From Niastella soli (GTDB lineage Bacteria > Bacteroidota > Bacteroidia > Chitinophagales > Chitinophagaceae): 64,000 bases of DNA. The notes under the pieces are model-generated. The model was not told the origin of the DNA and did no database searches. It was given only the letters and a program-made list of their open reading frames with translations. Shown here in pieces: positions 42,822-51,260 of the stretch; position 1 is the stretch's first letter; each line of letters starts with the position of its first letter. The translations under genes and the position numbers were made by a program. The stretch covers positions 2,261,061 to 2,325,060 of the forward strand of contig NZ_JAGHKO010000001.1 of NCBI RefSeq assembly GCF_017742245.1, written 5' to 3'.

Positions 42822-44129
42822 ATGAAATTCTTGAAGATATTGTATGTGAAGAACCTGAAGATATTGTATGTGCAGGTGATCCTGGGTATTATAGCCGGAG
42901 TTTGGATTGGCTATCGGTTTCCCCAGTTCTGGCCAACGGCCAAACTGATCAGCGAAACCTTCATCAACATGATCAGGATGGTGATCACACCGGTGATCTT
43001 TCTCACCATTGTGTTGGGCATCTCGGGCGCTGGTGATATGAAAAAAGTAGGGCGGGTAGGATTAAAATCCCTGATCTATTTTGAGATAGTGACCACCCTT
43101 GCTTTGGTGATCGGGTTGGTTACCGCCAACCTGGTAAAACCGGGTAAAGGCATAAAAGCCAGTCATACTGCCACGCAGCAGGTAACAGAGTTCTCGGAAC
43201 AGGCCAAACACATGAACTGGGGCGAATTCTTTTCGCATATTGTACCCTCTAATATTATCGAGGCTTTTGCCAAAGGTGATATCTTACAGGTACTGTTCTT
43301 TAGTGTGCTGTTTGCTATCGGTTTAAAAATGCTGGGCAATTCCGGCAGTGGGTTGCTTACTACTTTCGAGAACATCAACAAGGTATTGTTCAATGTGCTG
43401 AAGATGGTAATGCGGCTGAGCCCAATAGGGGCTTTTGGCGGGATGGCTTTCACCATTGGGAAATATGGTTTCAGTACGCTCATCGTATTGGGAAAACTCA
43501 TGCTGACCTTTTATCTCACCTGCATTGTTTTCGTTTTTGTAGTGTTGAACCTTGTTTGCCGCTATTATGGCATCAGTTTATGGAAGCTACTGGGTTATAT
43601 AAAAGAAGAGATCTTAATTGTACTGGGCGCCAGCAGCAGCGAAGCGGTATTGCCTTCCGTTATGCAAAAATTAACTGCAGCCGGTTGTGAAAAAGAAGTG
43701 GTGGGGTTGGTAATTCCAACCGGGTATAGTTTTAACCTGGATGGCACCACCATTTACCTAAGCATGGGCGTTATTTTTCTGGCGCAGGCATTTAACATTG
43801 ATCTGTCATTGAGCCAGCAACTAACGGTAATAGGCATTCTGTTGCTTACCAGTAAAGGCGCCGCCGGCGTAACCGGTAGTGGTTTTATTGTACTGGCATC
43901 CACCCTTACTGCTTTAAAAGTGATACCAATTGAAGGCATGGCTTTATTAATTGGGGTAGACCGTTTTATGAGTGAAGGCCGGGCCATAATCAATTTCATT
44001 GGCAACACCATTGCAACCGTGCTCATTGCCAAAAGCGAAAAAGCACTGGATATTACTACCTATCAAACTGTTGTTGAAAAGAAGAAGGTGCCGGTAACTC
44101 CCGGAACGCCAATGGCCAAAGCCGTGTAA
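42822..44129 (+). CDS. dicarboxylate/amino acid:cation symporter (DctA/GltP family)
   Basis: A 435-residue polytopic transporter of the DAACS family, importing C4-dicarboxylates or acidic amino acids with H+ or Na+. Conserved blocks are Asn-Met-Ile-Arg-Met-Val-Ile-Thr-Pro-Val-Ile-Phe in helix 2, the serine-rich hairpin Gly-Ala-Ser-Ser-Ser-Glu-Ala-Val-Leu-Pro, Gly-Tyr-Ser-Phe-Asn-Leu-Asp-Gly-Thr and Ser-Lys-Gly-Ala-Ala-Gly-Val-Thr-Gly-Ser. The N-terminus contains a 24-bp tandem duplication (42831-42872) giving Leu-Lys-Ile-Leu-Tyr-Val twice, so it is 8 residues longer than usual before helix 1. It is a single gene, converging on the vWA gene. Confidence 0.93.
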   Translation: MKFLKILYVKNLKILYVQVILGIIAGVWIGYRFPQFWPTAKLISETFINMIRMVITPVIFLTIVLGISGAGDMKKVGRVGLKSLIYFEIVTTLALVIGLVTANLVKPGKGIKASHTATQQVTEFSEQAKHMNWGEFFSHIVPSNIIEAFAKGDILQVLFFSVLFAIGLKMLGNSGSGLLTTFENINKVLFNVLKMVMRLSPIGAFGGMAFTIGKYGFSTLIVLGKLMLTFYLTCIVFVFVVLNLVCRYYGISLWKLLGYIKEEILIVLGASSSEAVLPSVMQKLTAAGCEKEVVGLVIPTGYSFNLDGTTIYLSMGVIFLAQAFNIDLSLSQQLTVIGILLLTSKGAAGVTGSGFIVLASTLTALKVIPIEGMALLIGVDRFMSEGRAIINFIGNTIATVLIAKSEKALDITTYQTVVEKKKVPVTPGTPMAKAV

Positions 44130-44198
44130 CGGGCCCACTTTGGCACTCCCCCGGGTATGGGGAAAAGCAATTGGCCGAAATTCCTTCTTTTTGGTATC

Positions 44199-44300
44199 TC
44201 AATGCTACCTCAATGCTACCTCTTTGCCTCCTCATTGCATCCTCGGAATTCGAGGTCTTTCGGGGAGGAATCGAGGTAGTTCCGAGGAGGCAAAGAGAAG
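44199..44300. repeat. complex hairpin/repeat region
   Basis: CTCTTTGCCTCCTC (44220-44233) is the exact inverse complement of GAGGAGGCAAAGAG (44284-44297). CTACCTC and GAGGTAG form a second nested pair. CCTCGGAATTCGAGG is a perfect local palindrome near 44241-44255, and TCAATGCTACC occurs twice in tandem at 44199-44220. It lies between convergent genes and could end transcription from either side. It is similar in style to the stretch at 3900-4140. Confidence 0.55.
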
Positions 44301-44327
44301 AAAATAACAACCATCACAGGATTTCGA

Positions 44328-44483
44328 CCATTCGTCACACCCTTTTCCTCCATTCGTCACACCAAAAATGAAGTTTCCGAGGAGAAATTACCATTCGTCA
44401 CACCGTTCTTCTCGAGCCGTCACAGCGGTTTCCGAAGCCCGTCCCATGATGGAGTTATCGCATGAAATTAGGGGGTACCTTTG
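44328..44483 (+). promoter_or_regulatory. phased CCATTCGTCACACC direct repeats ahead of a -7 element
   Basis: Three identical 14-mers (44328-44341, 44350-44363, 44391-44404) and a partial fourth with core CGTCACA at 44418-44424 are spaced 22, 41 and 22 bp apart, about whole numbers of helical turns. A TACCTTTG box matching TAnnTTTG follows at 44476-44483. Paired direct repeats at about 21-22 bp are the geometry of LytTR-type activators. No gene follows on this strand (44484 onward is the 3' end of a minus-strand gene), so the site looks orphaned. Confidence 0.45.
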
Positions 44484-44521
44484 TAATCGTATACGATAGT
44501 TCTTTGACTTAGGGTTATTAT

Positions 44522-46903
44522 TTACTCACATATTGCTTGTACTGAGACAAACGAATCTCTGGCCGGGAAAGAAAGCGGACGCATCAAAGTATCCTTTGTC
44601 CAGAGTTCCATGGTCACCATTTCGTTATACTTTACATCACGGATCGGCAACGTATCCACGGGGTTCATGGGGCTTAGATAAATTGTATCAGATGCCCCAT
44701 TGGTGGTATTGATGGCATACAATAATTGTTGAGTACAGTTGCCTTCCTTATGGAGGATAGGGGATAATGACACATTTTTAAACGCCTCGGGCGGATACAC
44801 AAATGCCGGTTTAAAAATGGAAAAAGCGATATACAATAGGATGGCTGGCAGGGTAACCAACACGATTTTTGTGAAGTTTACATTCCAGCTTTCAAGCTGC
44901 TTGTCGGTAATAAGAAACTCCTGTATCGTTGCATGATTTGACTTATACTTTGGCATTAAAGCATTCCCCCCTTTGTCAACATGTTCTTTCAATGACCATT
45001 CGGAAAGGTCACTCCAGTAATCGCTGATCACTGCTTTTGTTCCTGAATAACTTCTGTATTTATACTGATCATGGGAAAACAGGAAAAAGGCATTTATGGT
45101 ATACTGGGTGTCAATCTCAGTAAAGGCCGGTGAATTGGTAGGGGTTATACCCCTTGCCTGATCCAGTAAGGCAAGAATGGTTTCTCTGGCAGTTACCTCT
45201 GTTTCGGCGGTAAGAGAATCTAATAACTGCAGCCGGATGTTATCAGGTAGCTTCTCTGCTTGCAACCAGGGAATACGGGCTATTTTTAATAAAACGTCAT
45301 GGGTCAATTCAATGGCCGGTTCCTCGAAGGTGTTTTTCAAAAGTGCATCAAACAATGCCAGCGTGAGTGACCATTGTAAACGCGGGTATATAGCAAGCGA
45401 ACAAACCAGTTGAAACAGCTTTTTATCGTTCAGGTATTGTTTTAACCCATGTGCGCTTTGAAAAGAATGGCTTTTCACGCTGTACACACCGGTCAGCCTT
45501 TTAAGTAACTCCTGTTGGGTGATAACGCCATCTTCTGCAATGGCCTGGGCCAGTAAGGCTATTGCTGCAGTTTCTGCCGGCACTAATAAGAAATCATTTT
45601 TTTGCAAAAGCGTTTCATGCGTCGACCAGTCAGGCAGGGGCACGGCTGTAATGATTGATCGGGAATTCCATCTTTGAAAAATAGCGGTCAACCTTTTTTT
45701 AAAGGTTAGCTGATCTGTCTCGGAAAAAAAGTGACCGTCACTGATCAGGATCAGGTGATAGCTGGCATATTGATCGACAAGGTTTTCCAAAAAGATCGTA
45801 TTGCCATGTTCGTCCTGTACCAGGTTGGGGACGCCCTGGAAACTATACCTGGCTACGGTGGTTACCGCGGCGCCCAGGATATTCACTACATGGTTAAAAT
45901 AGGCAGTAAGGTGTGATCCGGATTGCGTATTGTCAATTAAAAAAAGATACTTCCTGTCTTTCCATTCAGTAGCATTTACCAGTGAGGTAAAGCCAGCATT
46001 GCGAACGCTTTTGTGAATGCTCTTTTGAATATTGATACCAGGATTAGGTATAGAAGCCTGCTTTTTTAAATGGCTTTTTATTTTTTGTAGTGATCGCGGC
46101 AGGTGGATCAAATAATCCCGGTCGGGAAATTGTACAGTTGGTTGTGCGAAATCTCCCTCCGATTCATATCCCGAGCCAACGAACTTTTTCCTTCCTCCAC
46201 GGGTAACAAAAACGGCATCTTCTGCGCGTTGCTTTTCTTTGAGGTCAATTTTTTTTCTTCGTTCATACACCACTATCCAGGCCATGATGATGCCTGCAAT
46301 GGTGCCGAACGTTAATGATAGCTGCAGATTGATGTCTATAGGCACAGGTCTGATATACCGTGCGGACCCTGCCACTGTAACAGAAAGTGTTTGGTTGATT
46401 TTTGGCGGTGTAGCCGTGGTGACCACTTGCTTTTGGGCGGGTGAAGCGGGGGGCGGAGCGGTTTCTGCAATCACACTATCGGCTTTGGGAGCGGTTGTTG
46501 GTCTGGCAGCTACAATGGTTTCGGTTTTATTATTGGTAAAAATGTAAAATAAAACACCCGCCAGGACGATCAATAAAAATGCTGCGATCTTTACTACAAA
46601 AACCTGTTTTGGGTGCGTATGCAGCCATTGCGCCAAAGGGCGGGTAGCTGGCGCCGCTATAATTTTCTTCTCTGCAATATAGGTGTCTATGATCTGGTGA
46701 AGGTGGCGCTGGTCCTCAGCATTTTTAGCTATTACCGGGGTGATCAAAAATTTCAATCCGGCAAGCCCCATGCGGGAAAGAGAAGCAGTGAGCAGGGCCG
46801 ATTGAATTTCAAGGACCTGCTGTACATTCAGTTCATAACCGCTGGCTTTTATTAAAGCCAGCAATTCTTCTAAAGGGATCCTATAACTGCTTTTTTGCTT
46901 CAA
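44522..46903 (-). CDS. membrane-anchored vWA/CoxE-like partner of a MoxR ATPase
   Basis: A 793-residue protein. Residues about 8-78 resemble the N-terminal helical domain of CoxE-like vWA proteins. A membrane helix lies at 101-123, a Pro/Thr-rich external linker to about 190, and a second helix at 194-214. The cytosolic vWA-like domain (about 317-430) has a MIDAS variant Asp323-Asn-Thr-Gln-Ser327 and Ser-Asp-Gly at 388-390. A helical region (440-600) includes Arg-Ile-Pro-Trp-Leu. A third helix lies at 676-697 with about 95 residues outside. It starts 5 bp after the MoxR-type ATPase gene. MoxR/vWA pairs act as chaperone or remodelling systems and occur in conflict systems. The exact role here is unknown. 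Confidence 0.75.
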   Translation of the reverse strand: MKQKSSYRIPLEELLALIKASGYELNVQQVLEIQSALLTASLSRMGLAGLKFLITPVIAKNAEDQRHLHQIIDTYIAEKKIIAAPATRPLAQWLHTHPKQVFVVKIAAFLLIVLAGVLFYIFTNNKTETIVAARPTTAPKADSVIAETAPPPASPAQKQVVTTATPPKINQTLSVTVAGSARYIRPVPIDINLQLSLTFGTIAGIIMAWIVVYERRKKIDLKEKQRAEDAVFVTRGGRKKFVGSGYESEGDFAQPTVQFPDRDYLIHLPRSLQKIKSHLKKQASIPNPGINIQKSIHKSVRNAGFTSLVNATEWKDRKYLFLIDNTQSGSHLTAYFNHVVNILGAAVTTVARYSFQGVPNLVQDEHGNTIFLENLVDQYASYHLILISDGHFFSETDQLTFKKRLTAIFQRWNSRSIITAVPLPDWSTHETLLQKNDFLLVPAETAAIALLAQAIAEDGVITQQELLKRLTGVYSVKSHSFQSAHGLKQYLNDKKLFQLVCSLAIYPRLQWSLTLALFDALLKNTFEEPAIELTHDVLLKIARIPWLQAEKLPDNIRLQLLDSLTAETEVTARETILALLDQARGITPTNSPAFTEIDTQYTINAFFLFSHDQYKYRSYSGTKAVISDYWSDLSEWSLKEHVDKGGNALMPKYKSNHATIQEFLITDKQLESWNVNFTKIVLVTLPAILLYIAFSIFKPAFVYPPEAFKNVSLSPILHKEGNCTQQLLYAINTTNGASDTIYLSPMNPVDTLPIRDVKYNEMVTMELWTKDTLMRPLSFPARDSFVSVQAICE

Positions 46904-46908
46904 TTTAT

Positions 46909-47937
46909 CTATCTGAGTTTTAATAATTGCTCTATTTCATCAATATCTTCCTTTGTCTTAAGCAGTGTATATAAACTTAGCTGCAGGGCTTTCTTTCGCT
47001 CGGGTGGTAAGTATGCTATGGTGTTTGTATTAATATCTTCCGTTATGAGCTTTTCCATATGCAGCACCTTTAACCAGTCCAGCATTTCGCTGGTAGAGGG
47101 TGGCTTTACATGGGTTTTGCTCCTGATAAGGTGGAAGAGTTGTAACGCACGCCGGTAATGTACCGTAAAATCCATCCCGGAATGCTTGTCTATCTCCGAA
47201 AGGAATGGACTAATGCGTTGTAAAATGATCTTTAAAAGCTCTTCATCAGAAGGGAAAGGGATGTGATAGAACAAACACCTGCGCAAAAAGGCATCCGGCA
47301 GGTTCCTTTCGCTGTTGCTGGTGAGTATTGTCAGGACCCTGGTTTTCCGGTGCTCACTTTTAAATACCTCTTTTTCACATTCGGGTATATAAAAGCGATT
47401 GTTTTCCATTTCACTTAACAGGTCATTCGATAATTCCCGGGGTGCTTTGTCAATTTCATCTATCAGCAACACCGAGCTATGCGGTTGAGGTTGAAGTGTA
47501 TGTAAATTTCTTACACCTGCCAGGCCAAACTTTTCTGCTACCGCCAGCCGTCCCTGGGTTTGACCAATTGCCTGGCCCATAGCGGCAAGGCTTATAAATT
47601 CCGTTACATTTTTTCTGCCTTCTTTATCCTGAAAGTGAGAAATGGCATCGTAATTATAAAACAGGTCTTTCCCGGTAGAGGTACTCTTTGTATTAAAAAT
47701 AAAAGGAGTAGGAACGAAGGGTGTTATATTTTCATCAACTTTCGTGCTTAAATACCAGGCCGCCCAGTGGGCCAACTGGGTTTTCCCGGTTCCCGGTTCA
47801 CCGGTGATCAACAAAGGTTTTCCCAGTTTCAATGCCAGAAAAATGGTAGCCTTTAAAGGATTGGTTTCGCTTAAATAATAGTATTCGGGGCTTTTATCAT
47901 AATTGCCAAAGCCAATTTGAAAATTTTCTAATGCCAT
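46909..47937 (-). CDS. MoxR-type AAA+ ATPase
   Basis: A 342-residue cytosolic AAA+ protein. Walker A is Gly-Glu-Pro-Gly-Thr-Gly-Lys-Thr-Gln near residue 45, Walker B is Val-Leu-Leu-Ile-Asp-Glu-Ile-Asp-Lys-Ala-Pro, sensor 1 is in Ile-Leu-Thr-Ser-Asn-Ser-Glu-Arg, and the arginine region is Pro-Asp-Ala-Phe-Leu-Arg-Arg-Cys-Leu-Phe-Tyr-His-Ile. It has an insertion before Walker B and no signal or membrane segment. The frame opens at 48057, but the ATG at 47937 directly precedes the conserved start and leaves a 118-bp divergent promoter region. It forms a two-gene operon with the membrane vWA gene. Confidence 0.88.
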   Translation of the reverse strand: MALENFQIGFGNYDKSPEYYYLSETNPLKATIFLALKLGKPLLITGEPGTGKTQLAHWAAWYLSTKVDENITPFVPTPFIFNTKSTSTGKDLFYNYDAISHFQDKEGRKNVTEFISLAAMGQAIGQTQGRLAVAEKFGLAGVRNLHTLQPQPHSSVLLIDEIDKAPRELSNDLLSEMENNRFYIPECEKEVFKSEHRKTRVLTILTSNSERNLPDAFLRRCLFYHIPFPSDEELLKIILQRISPFLSEIDKHSGMDFTVHYRRALQLFHLIRSKTHVKPPSTSEMLDWLKVLHMEKLITEDINTNTIAYLPPERKKALQLSLYTLLKTKEDIDEIEQLLKLR

Positions 47938-48055
47938 AAGCCATTTATAATAAGGCCAAAAGATAATGAGAATAGGTTGGTTTTGCAACCTTCCGGCCGC
48001 CAGCATTTCTACAAATTTAATTGGTAGTTTAGCGATGCTTTTAAAAATCACTAGC

Positions 48056-49006
48056 ATGAAACAACTTATTATTTTCCTGAGTCTCCCGGTCTTTTTTATG
48101 GCTTGTGGTCAGTCTGCTAATACAGAAGATAAAGCGGCTGGCATGAAAAACAACCTTATTGCCTGCCCGCCCGGTAGTAAGCTGGATGTTGCTACCATTG
48201 AACAGATCACTGGAATGAAGGGTGTTGAAAAGAACGGTGAATACAAGATCACGGTACCGCAAAATGACCTTAAAATGATAGTGGATGGGTTTAAAATAAT
48301 TCCACCAATGGGGTTAAGCAGCTGGGTCGCGTTTACACCCTGTGGTGACAGCGCCATGGTAATGGGCGATCTGATATTAACAGAAATTGATCTAAAGTGG
48401 TTGGAGCAGGAGGTTATCAGCCAGGGATTTTCCATTACGGCCATCCATAACCATTTTATACGCAACCGGCCAACCGTCATGTATATGCACATTGACCGTA
48501 AGGCCGATATTACTACCCTGGCCAATGGGGTAAAAGCCATTCTCAATAAAATAAAGGAAATAAGAGGGGTAGATCCGGCAGCCGAAAAGGCCGACAGTGT
48601 GGAAAATACCCTGAATATAGCCCAGCTGGATGCCATTATTGGGCAGAAAGGTGAAATGAACAAAGGTGTGTACAAATATACCATCGGCCGGCCCGATGTT
48701 CAATTGCAGGAACATGGCATTCCGGTTAGCAGCTTTATGGGGTTCAATACCTGGGCTGCCTGGCAGGGCACGCCAGACAGAGCGGCTGTATGCGGTGATT
48801 TTGTAATGCTTGAAAACGAAGTAGCGCCGGTAGTAAAACAGTTGGTGGTGAATGGACTGGAAGTAGTGGCCGTTCATAATCATATGGTCCATGAAGAACC
48901 CAAAACCTTTTTTCTCCATTATTGGGGAGTAGGCAATGCCGAACAAATGGCAAAAGGATTAAGGTCTGCGCTGGATGAGACCGGAAAAGGCGGAAAGGCC
49001 CACTAA
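48056..49006 (+). CDS. double-DUF1259 lipoprotein (LppY/LpqO-like)
   Basis: A 316-residue lipoprotein with lipobox Phe-Phe-Met-Ala-Cys-Gly (Cys at about 17). Two DUF1259 domains follow in tandem (about 40-165 and 180-310). Each has an opening Asp-x-Ile-x-Gly-x-Lys-Gly, a middle Ser-Trp-Val-Ala/Thr-Trp-Ala-Ala block, and the signature Ile/Val-His-Asn-His (Ala-Ile-His-Asn-His-Phe and Ala-Val-His-Asn-His-Met). The family's function is unknown, and the HNH triplets suggest metal binding. An upstream frame exists to 47966, but the ATG at 48056 begins the signal peptide. It is divergent from the MoxR gene and followed by a terminator at 49072. Confidence 0.85.
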   Translation: MKQLIIFLSLPVFFMACGQSANTEDKAAGMKNNLIACPPGSKLDVATIEQITGMKGVEKNGEYKITVPQNDLKMIVDGFKIIPPMGLSSWVAFTPCGDSAMVMGDLILTEIDLKWLEQEVISQGFSITAIHNHFIRNRPTVMYMHIDRKADITTLANGVKAILNKIKEIRGVDPAAEKADSVENTLNIAQLDAIIGQKGEMNKGVYKYTIGRPDVQLQEHGIPVSSFMGFNTWAAWQGTPDRAAVCGDFVMLENEVAPVVKQLVVNGLEVVAVHNHMVHEEPKTFFLHYWGVGNAEQMAKGLRSALDETGKGGKAH

Positions 49007-49071
49007 GCGTATACAAAGGGTTAATTTACATTTCTATAGAAAGGTTAATTGAATTTCGGATATTTGCAACA

Positions 49072-49104
49072 GAAAAGACATGGTAAACAAAGCCATGTCT
49101 TTTC
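49072..49104 (+). terminator. intrinsic terminator
   Basis: A perfect 12-bp stem (GAAAAGACATGG / CCATGTCTTTTC) with a 9-nt loop and T-run lies 65 bp after the DUF1259 gene and just before the CNNM-family start at 49114. It overlaps the likely leader of the latter. Confidence 0.8.
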
Positions 49105-49113
49105 AACTTATAT

Positions 49114-50388
49114 ATGGAAATCCTAATTATCCTCCTGTTGATCCTGCTAAATGGTGTTTTTTCCATGAGTGAGATCGCCCTGGTTTCCTCGCGGAAATTC
49201 AAACTGGAGAATGCAGCCCGAAAGGGCAATTCCAATGCCCGTAAAGCGCTGGAACTGGCTAACAACCCCAATACATTTTTATCGACCGTTCAGATTGGCA
49301 TTACATTAATTGGCATTCTGACGGGTATTTATAGTGGTGAGAAAATACAGGACAACCTGCGTATTGCCATTGAAAAAATAGACTGGCTGAAAGACTATTC
49401 CCAAAGCGTTTCGGTGGCCGTGATCGTTGTGGTGATCACCTTTTTCTCCATAGTTTTTGGTGAATTGATCCCCAAACGGATTGGATTGATGTTCCCTGAA
49501 ACAATTGCTTCTTTTGTGGCCACCCCCATGACCCTCATTTCTATAATTACCAAACCATTTATCTGGTTGCTGACAATTACAAATGATGTATTCCTGGGCA
49601 TATTTGGGTTGAAAGAACAGAAAGATGCATTTGTAAGTGAGGAAGAAATAAAAGCGATTGTACAGGAAAGCGCGGAAAGCGGCGAAATTCAGCAAATTGA
49701 ACAAAATATAGTGGAAAGGGTATTTGCCCTGGGCGATAGAAAAGTAAGCGAATTAATGACCCATCGCGGCGACCTGTTGTGTTTTAATATTACCGATAAC
49801 CTGACTGTTATTAAAGAAAAAGCGCAAAACGAAGCGCACTCCGTATATCCTGTTTATAAACAGACCTCATCAAATCTGGTCGGTGTTGTTTCTGTAAAAG
49901 ATATCTTCCCAAAAGATTTCAGCACAACCGCATTTAACATGGCCGATTTTTTACGGCTGCCGGTAATGGTGCCCGAATCAGCGCCTGCTTATAAGGTATT
50001 GGAAAAATTCAAGGAAAGCAAAATGCACTATGCTTTTGTGCTTGATGAATACGGAACGGTGATCGGCATGGTGAGCATGGACGATATCCTCGATGCGCTG
50101 ATCGGTGATGTTACAGAGTATAACCAACAGGAATTCCAGATCATAAAAAGAGAGGACAACAGCTGGCTGGCAGATGGTGGTTATCCCTATTTCGAGTTTT
50201 TAAATTATTTCAATTTACAGAACCGGGAATTTGAGGAGGGTGATTATAATACCCTGGCCGGATTGGTGTTGTATGTGGCTGGTTATATACCCAAAATAGG
50301 TGAAGTGGTAAAATGGAATGAGTTTGAATTTGAAGTGATGGACCTGGATGGCCCCAAGATTGATAAGCTCCTGATTAGAAAGAAATAA
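49114..50388 (+). CDS. CNNM/CorC-family (hemolysin-like) membrane protein
   Basis: A 424-residue protein with the standard order. The DUF21/CNNM membrane domain (about 1-180, three to four helices, with Ser-Glu-Ile-Ala-Leu-Val-Ser-Ser-Arg-Lys and Phe-Gly-Glu-Leu-Ile-Pro-Lys-Arg) is followed by two CBS domains (about 205-330, with Val-Leu-Asp-Glu-Tyr-Gly-Thr-Val-Ile-Gly-Met-Val-Ser) and the CorC_HlyC transporter-associated domain (about 345-424). Relatives export Mg2+/Co2+ or regulate such transport, and the older name is hemolysin. The length is typical. It is a single gene. Confidence 0.93.
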   Translation: MEILIILLLILLNGVFSMSEIALVSSRKFKLENAARKGNSNARKALELANNPNTFLSTVQIGITLIGILTGIYSGEKIQDNLRIAIEKIDWLKDYSQSVSVAVIVVVITFFSIVFGELIPKRIGLMFPETIASFVATPMTLISIITKPFIWLLTITNDVFLGIFGLKEQKDAFVSEEEIKAIVQESAESGEIQQIEQNIVERVFALGDRKVSELMTHRGDLLCFNITDNLTVIKEKAQNEAHSVYPVYKQTSSNLVGVVSVKDIFPKDFSTTAFNMADFLRLPVMVPESAPAYKVLEKFKESKMHYAFVLDEYGTVIGMVSMDDILDALIGDVTEYNQQEFQIIKREDNSWLADGGYPYFEFLNYFNLQNREFEEGDYNTLAGLVLYVAGYIPKIGEVVKWNEFEFEVMDLDGPKIDKLLIRKK

Positions 50389-50523
50389 AGCGTAATACTG
50401 ACAATATATTTTTATAGGATATTAAAAAAAAATATTTTGATTATACATTAAACGCCGTAGATTAGTCCCGTTGTTTGCGGAACTAAAATCCATTTGTCCA
50501 GTTAAATAAAACGCTGAAAAACC

Positions 50524-51117
50524 TTGGCATTTCAACCTGAATACACTGAGATTGATTTACTGAAGCTGGTGGCTGAAGGTGACAGGAATGCGTTTACACA
50601 GATATATAATAACTACCGCAATAAAATTTACTCCATCGCTTATGAGCTGACCGAATCAACTGGCGTGGCGGAAGAAATTGTACAGGATGTATTTTTAAAG
50701 ATCTGGGTAAAAAGGGAAACGCTTAACGAAGTAGAACATTTCAGGGCCTACCTGTTTACGATAACCCGCAATTATGTTTTTGCCGCATTAAAAAGAATTG
50801 CCCGGCGGGAAGATCTGGAAGTCAGTGCCATGGAAGGAGTACCACTGTATCACACCGATACCGAGAACCAGGTACTTAACAATGAATACACCCGCATTTT
50901 ACAGGCTGCTATCGATCGCCTGCCCGAACAGCAACGGCAGGTGTATAACCTCATAAAAAAAGAAGGCCTGAAAAGAGAAGAGGCCGCTGCCGCACTACAC
51001 CTGTCGCCCGAAACTGTAAAGACACATTTGGCACAGGCGATGCGCAGCATAAGGACCTACTGCCTTACCCGTCTCGACGTTACCATCGCGTTGATCGTTT
51101 TGATACGTCATTATTAA
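50524..51117 (+). CDS. ECF sigma factor (RpoE-like, SusC/FecR-associated)
   Basis: A 197-residue ECF sigma factor. Region 2 (about 28-95) has Glu-Glu-Ile-Val-Gln-Asp-Val-Phe-Leu-Lys-Ile-Trp, and region 4 (about 130-180) has Leu-Pro-Glu-Gln-Gln-Arg-Gln-Val-Tyr and Glu-Glu-Ala-Ala-Ala-Ala-Leu-His-Leu-Ser-Pro-Glu-Thr-Val-Lys. An in-frame TGA at 50515 lies only 9 bp before the TTG at 50524, and no ATG occurs until well inside region 2-4, so TTG is the likely start. The FecR gene follows after 143 bp. It is expected to be held by that anti-sigma factor and to activate the glycan genes downstream. Confidence 0.92.
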   Translation: MAFQPEYTEIDLLKLVAEGDRNAFTQIYNNYRNKIYSIAYELTESTGVAEEIVQDVFLKIWVKRETLNEVEHFRAYLFTITRNYVFAALKRIARREDLEVSAMEGVPLYHTDTENQVLNNEYTRILQAAIDRLPEQQRQVYNLIKKEGLKREEAAAALHLSPETVKTHLAQAMRSIRTYCLTRLDVTIALIVLIRHY

Positions 51118-51157
51118 AGAGTTGATACTCACTGTAATTCCCTATCCTGAAAATTTT

Positions 51158-51260
51158 TTAAAAAAACTTTCACCCGCCCTCACCCAAACAGGTTTGTGCA
51201 GCACTCTCTATTTGTATAAGACCCAAGTGTAGGACTGGTCTAAACACCCAACTGTAGTTT
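51158..51260 (+). repeat. FecR leader, copy 1 of a duplicated block
   Basis: About 103 bp ahead of the FecR start recur with only a handful of substitutions at 55061-55163, including the start codon context. It marks the left border of a tandem duplication that carries FecR and lyase genes. Confidence 0.85.

Noticed and set aside
44328-44424. Possible CRISPR-like array (CCATTCGTCACACC repeated)
   Set aside because: The repeats are only 14 bp and the gaps are irregular (8 and 27 bp). No cas genes are near. Phased regulatory sites fit better.
48109-48684. A 191-codon open frame on the minus strand opposite the DUF1259 gene
   Set aside because: The plus-strand protein has two clear DUF1259 domains and a signal peptide, and the reverse frame has low-complexity Ser/Phe/Ile composition only.
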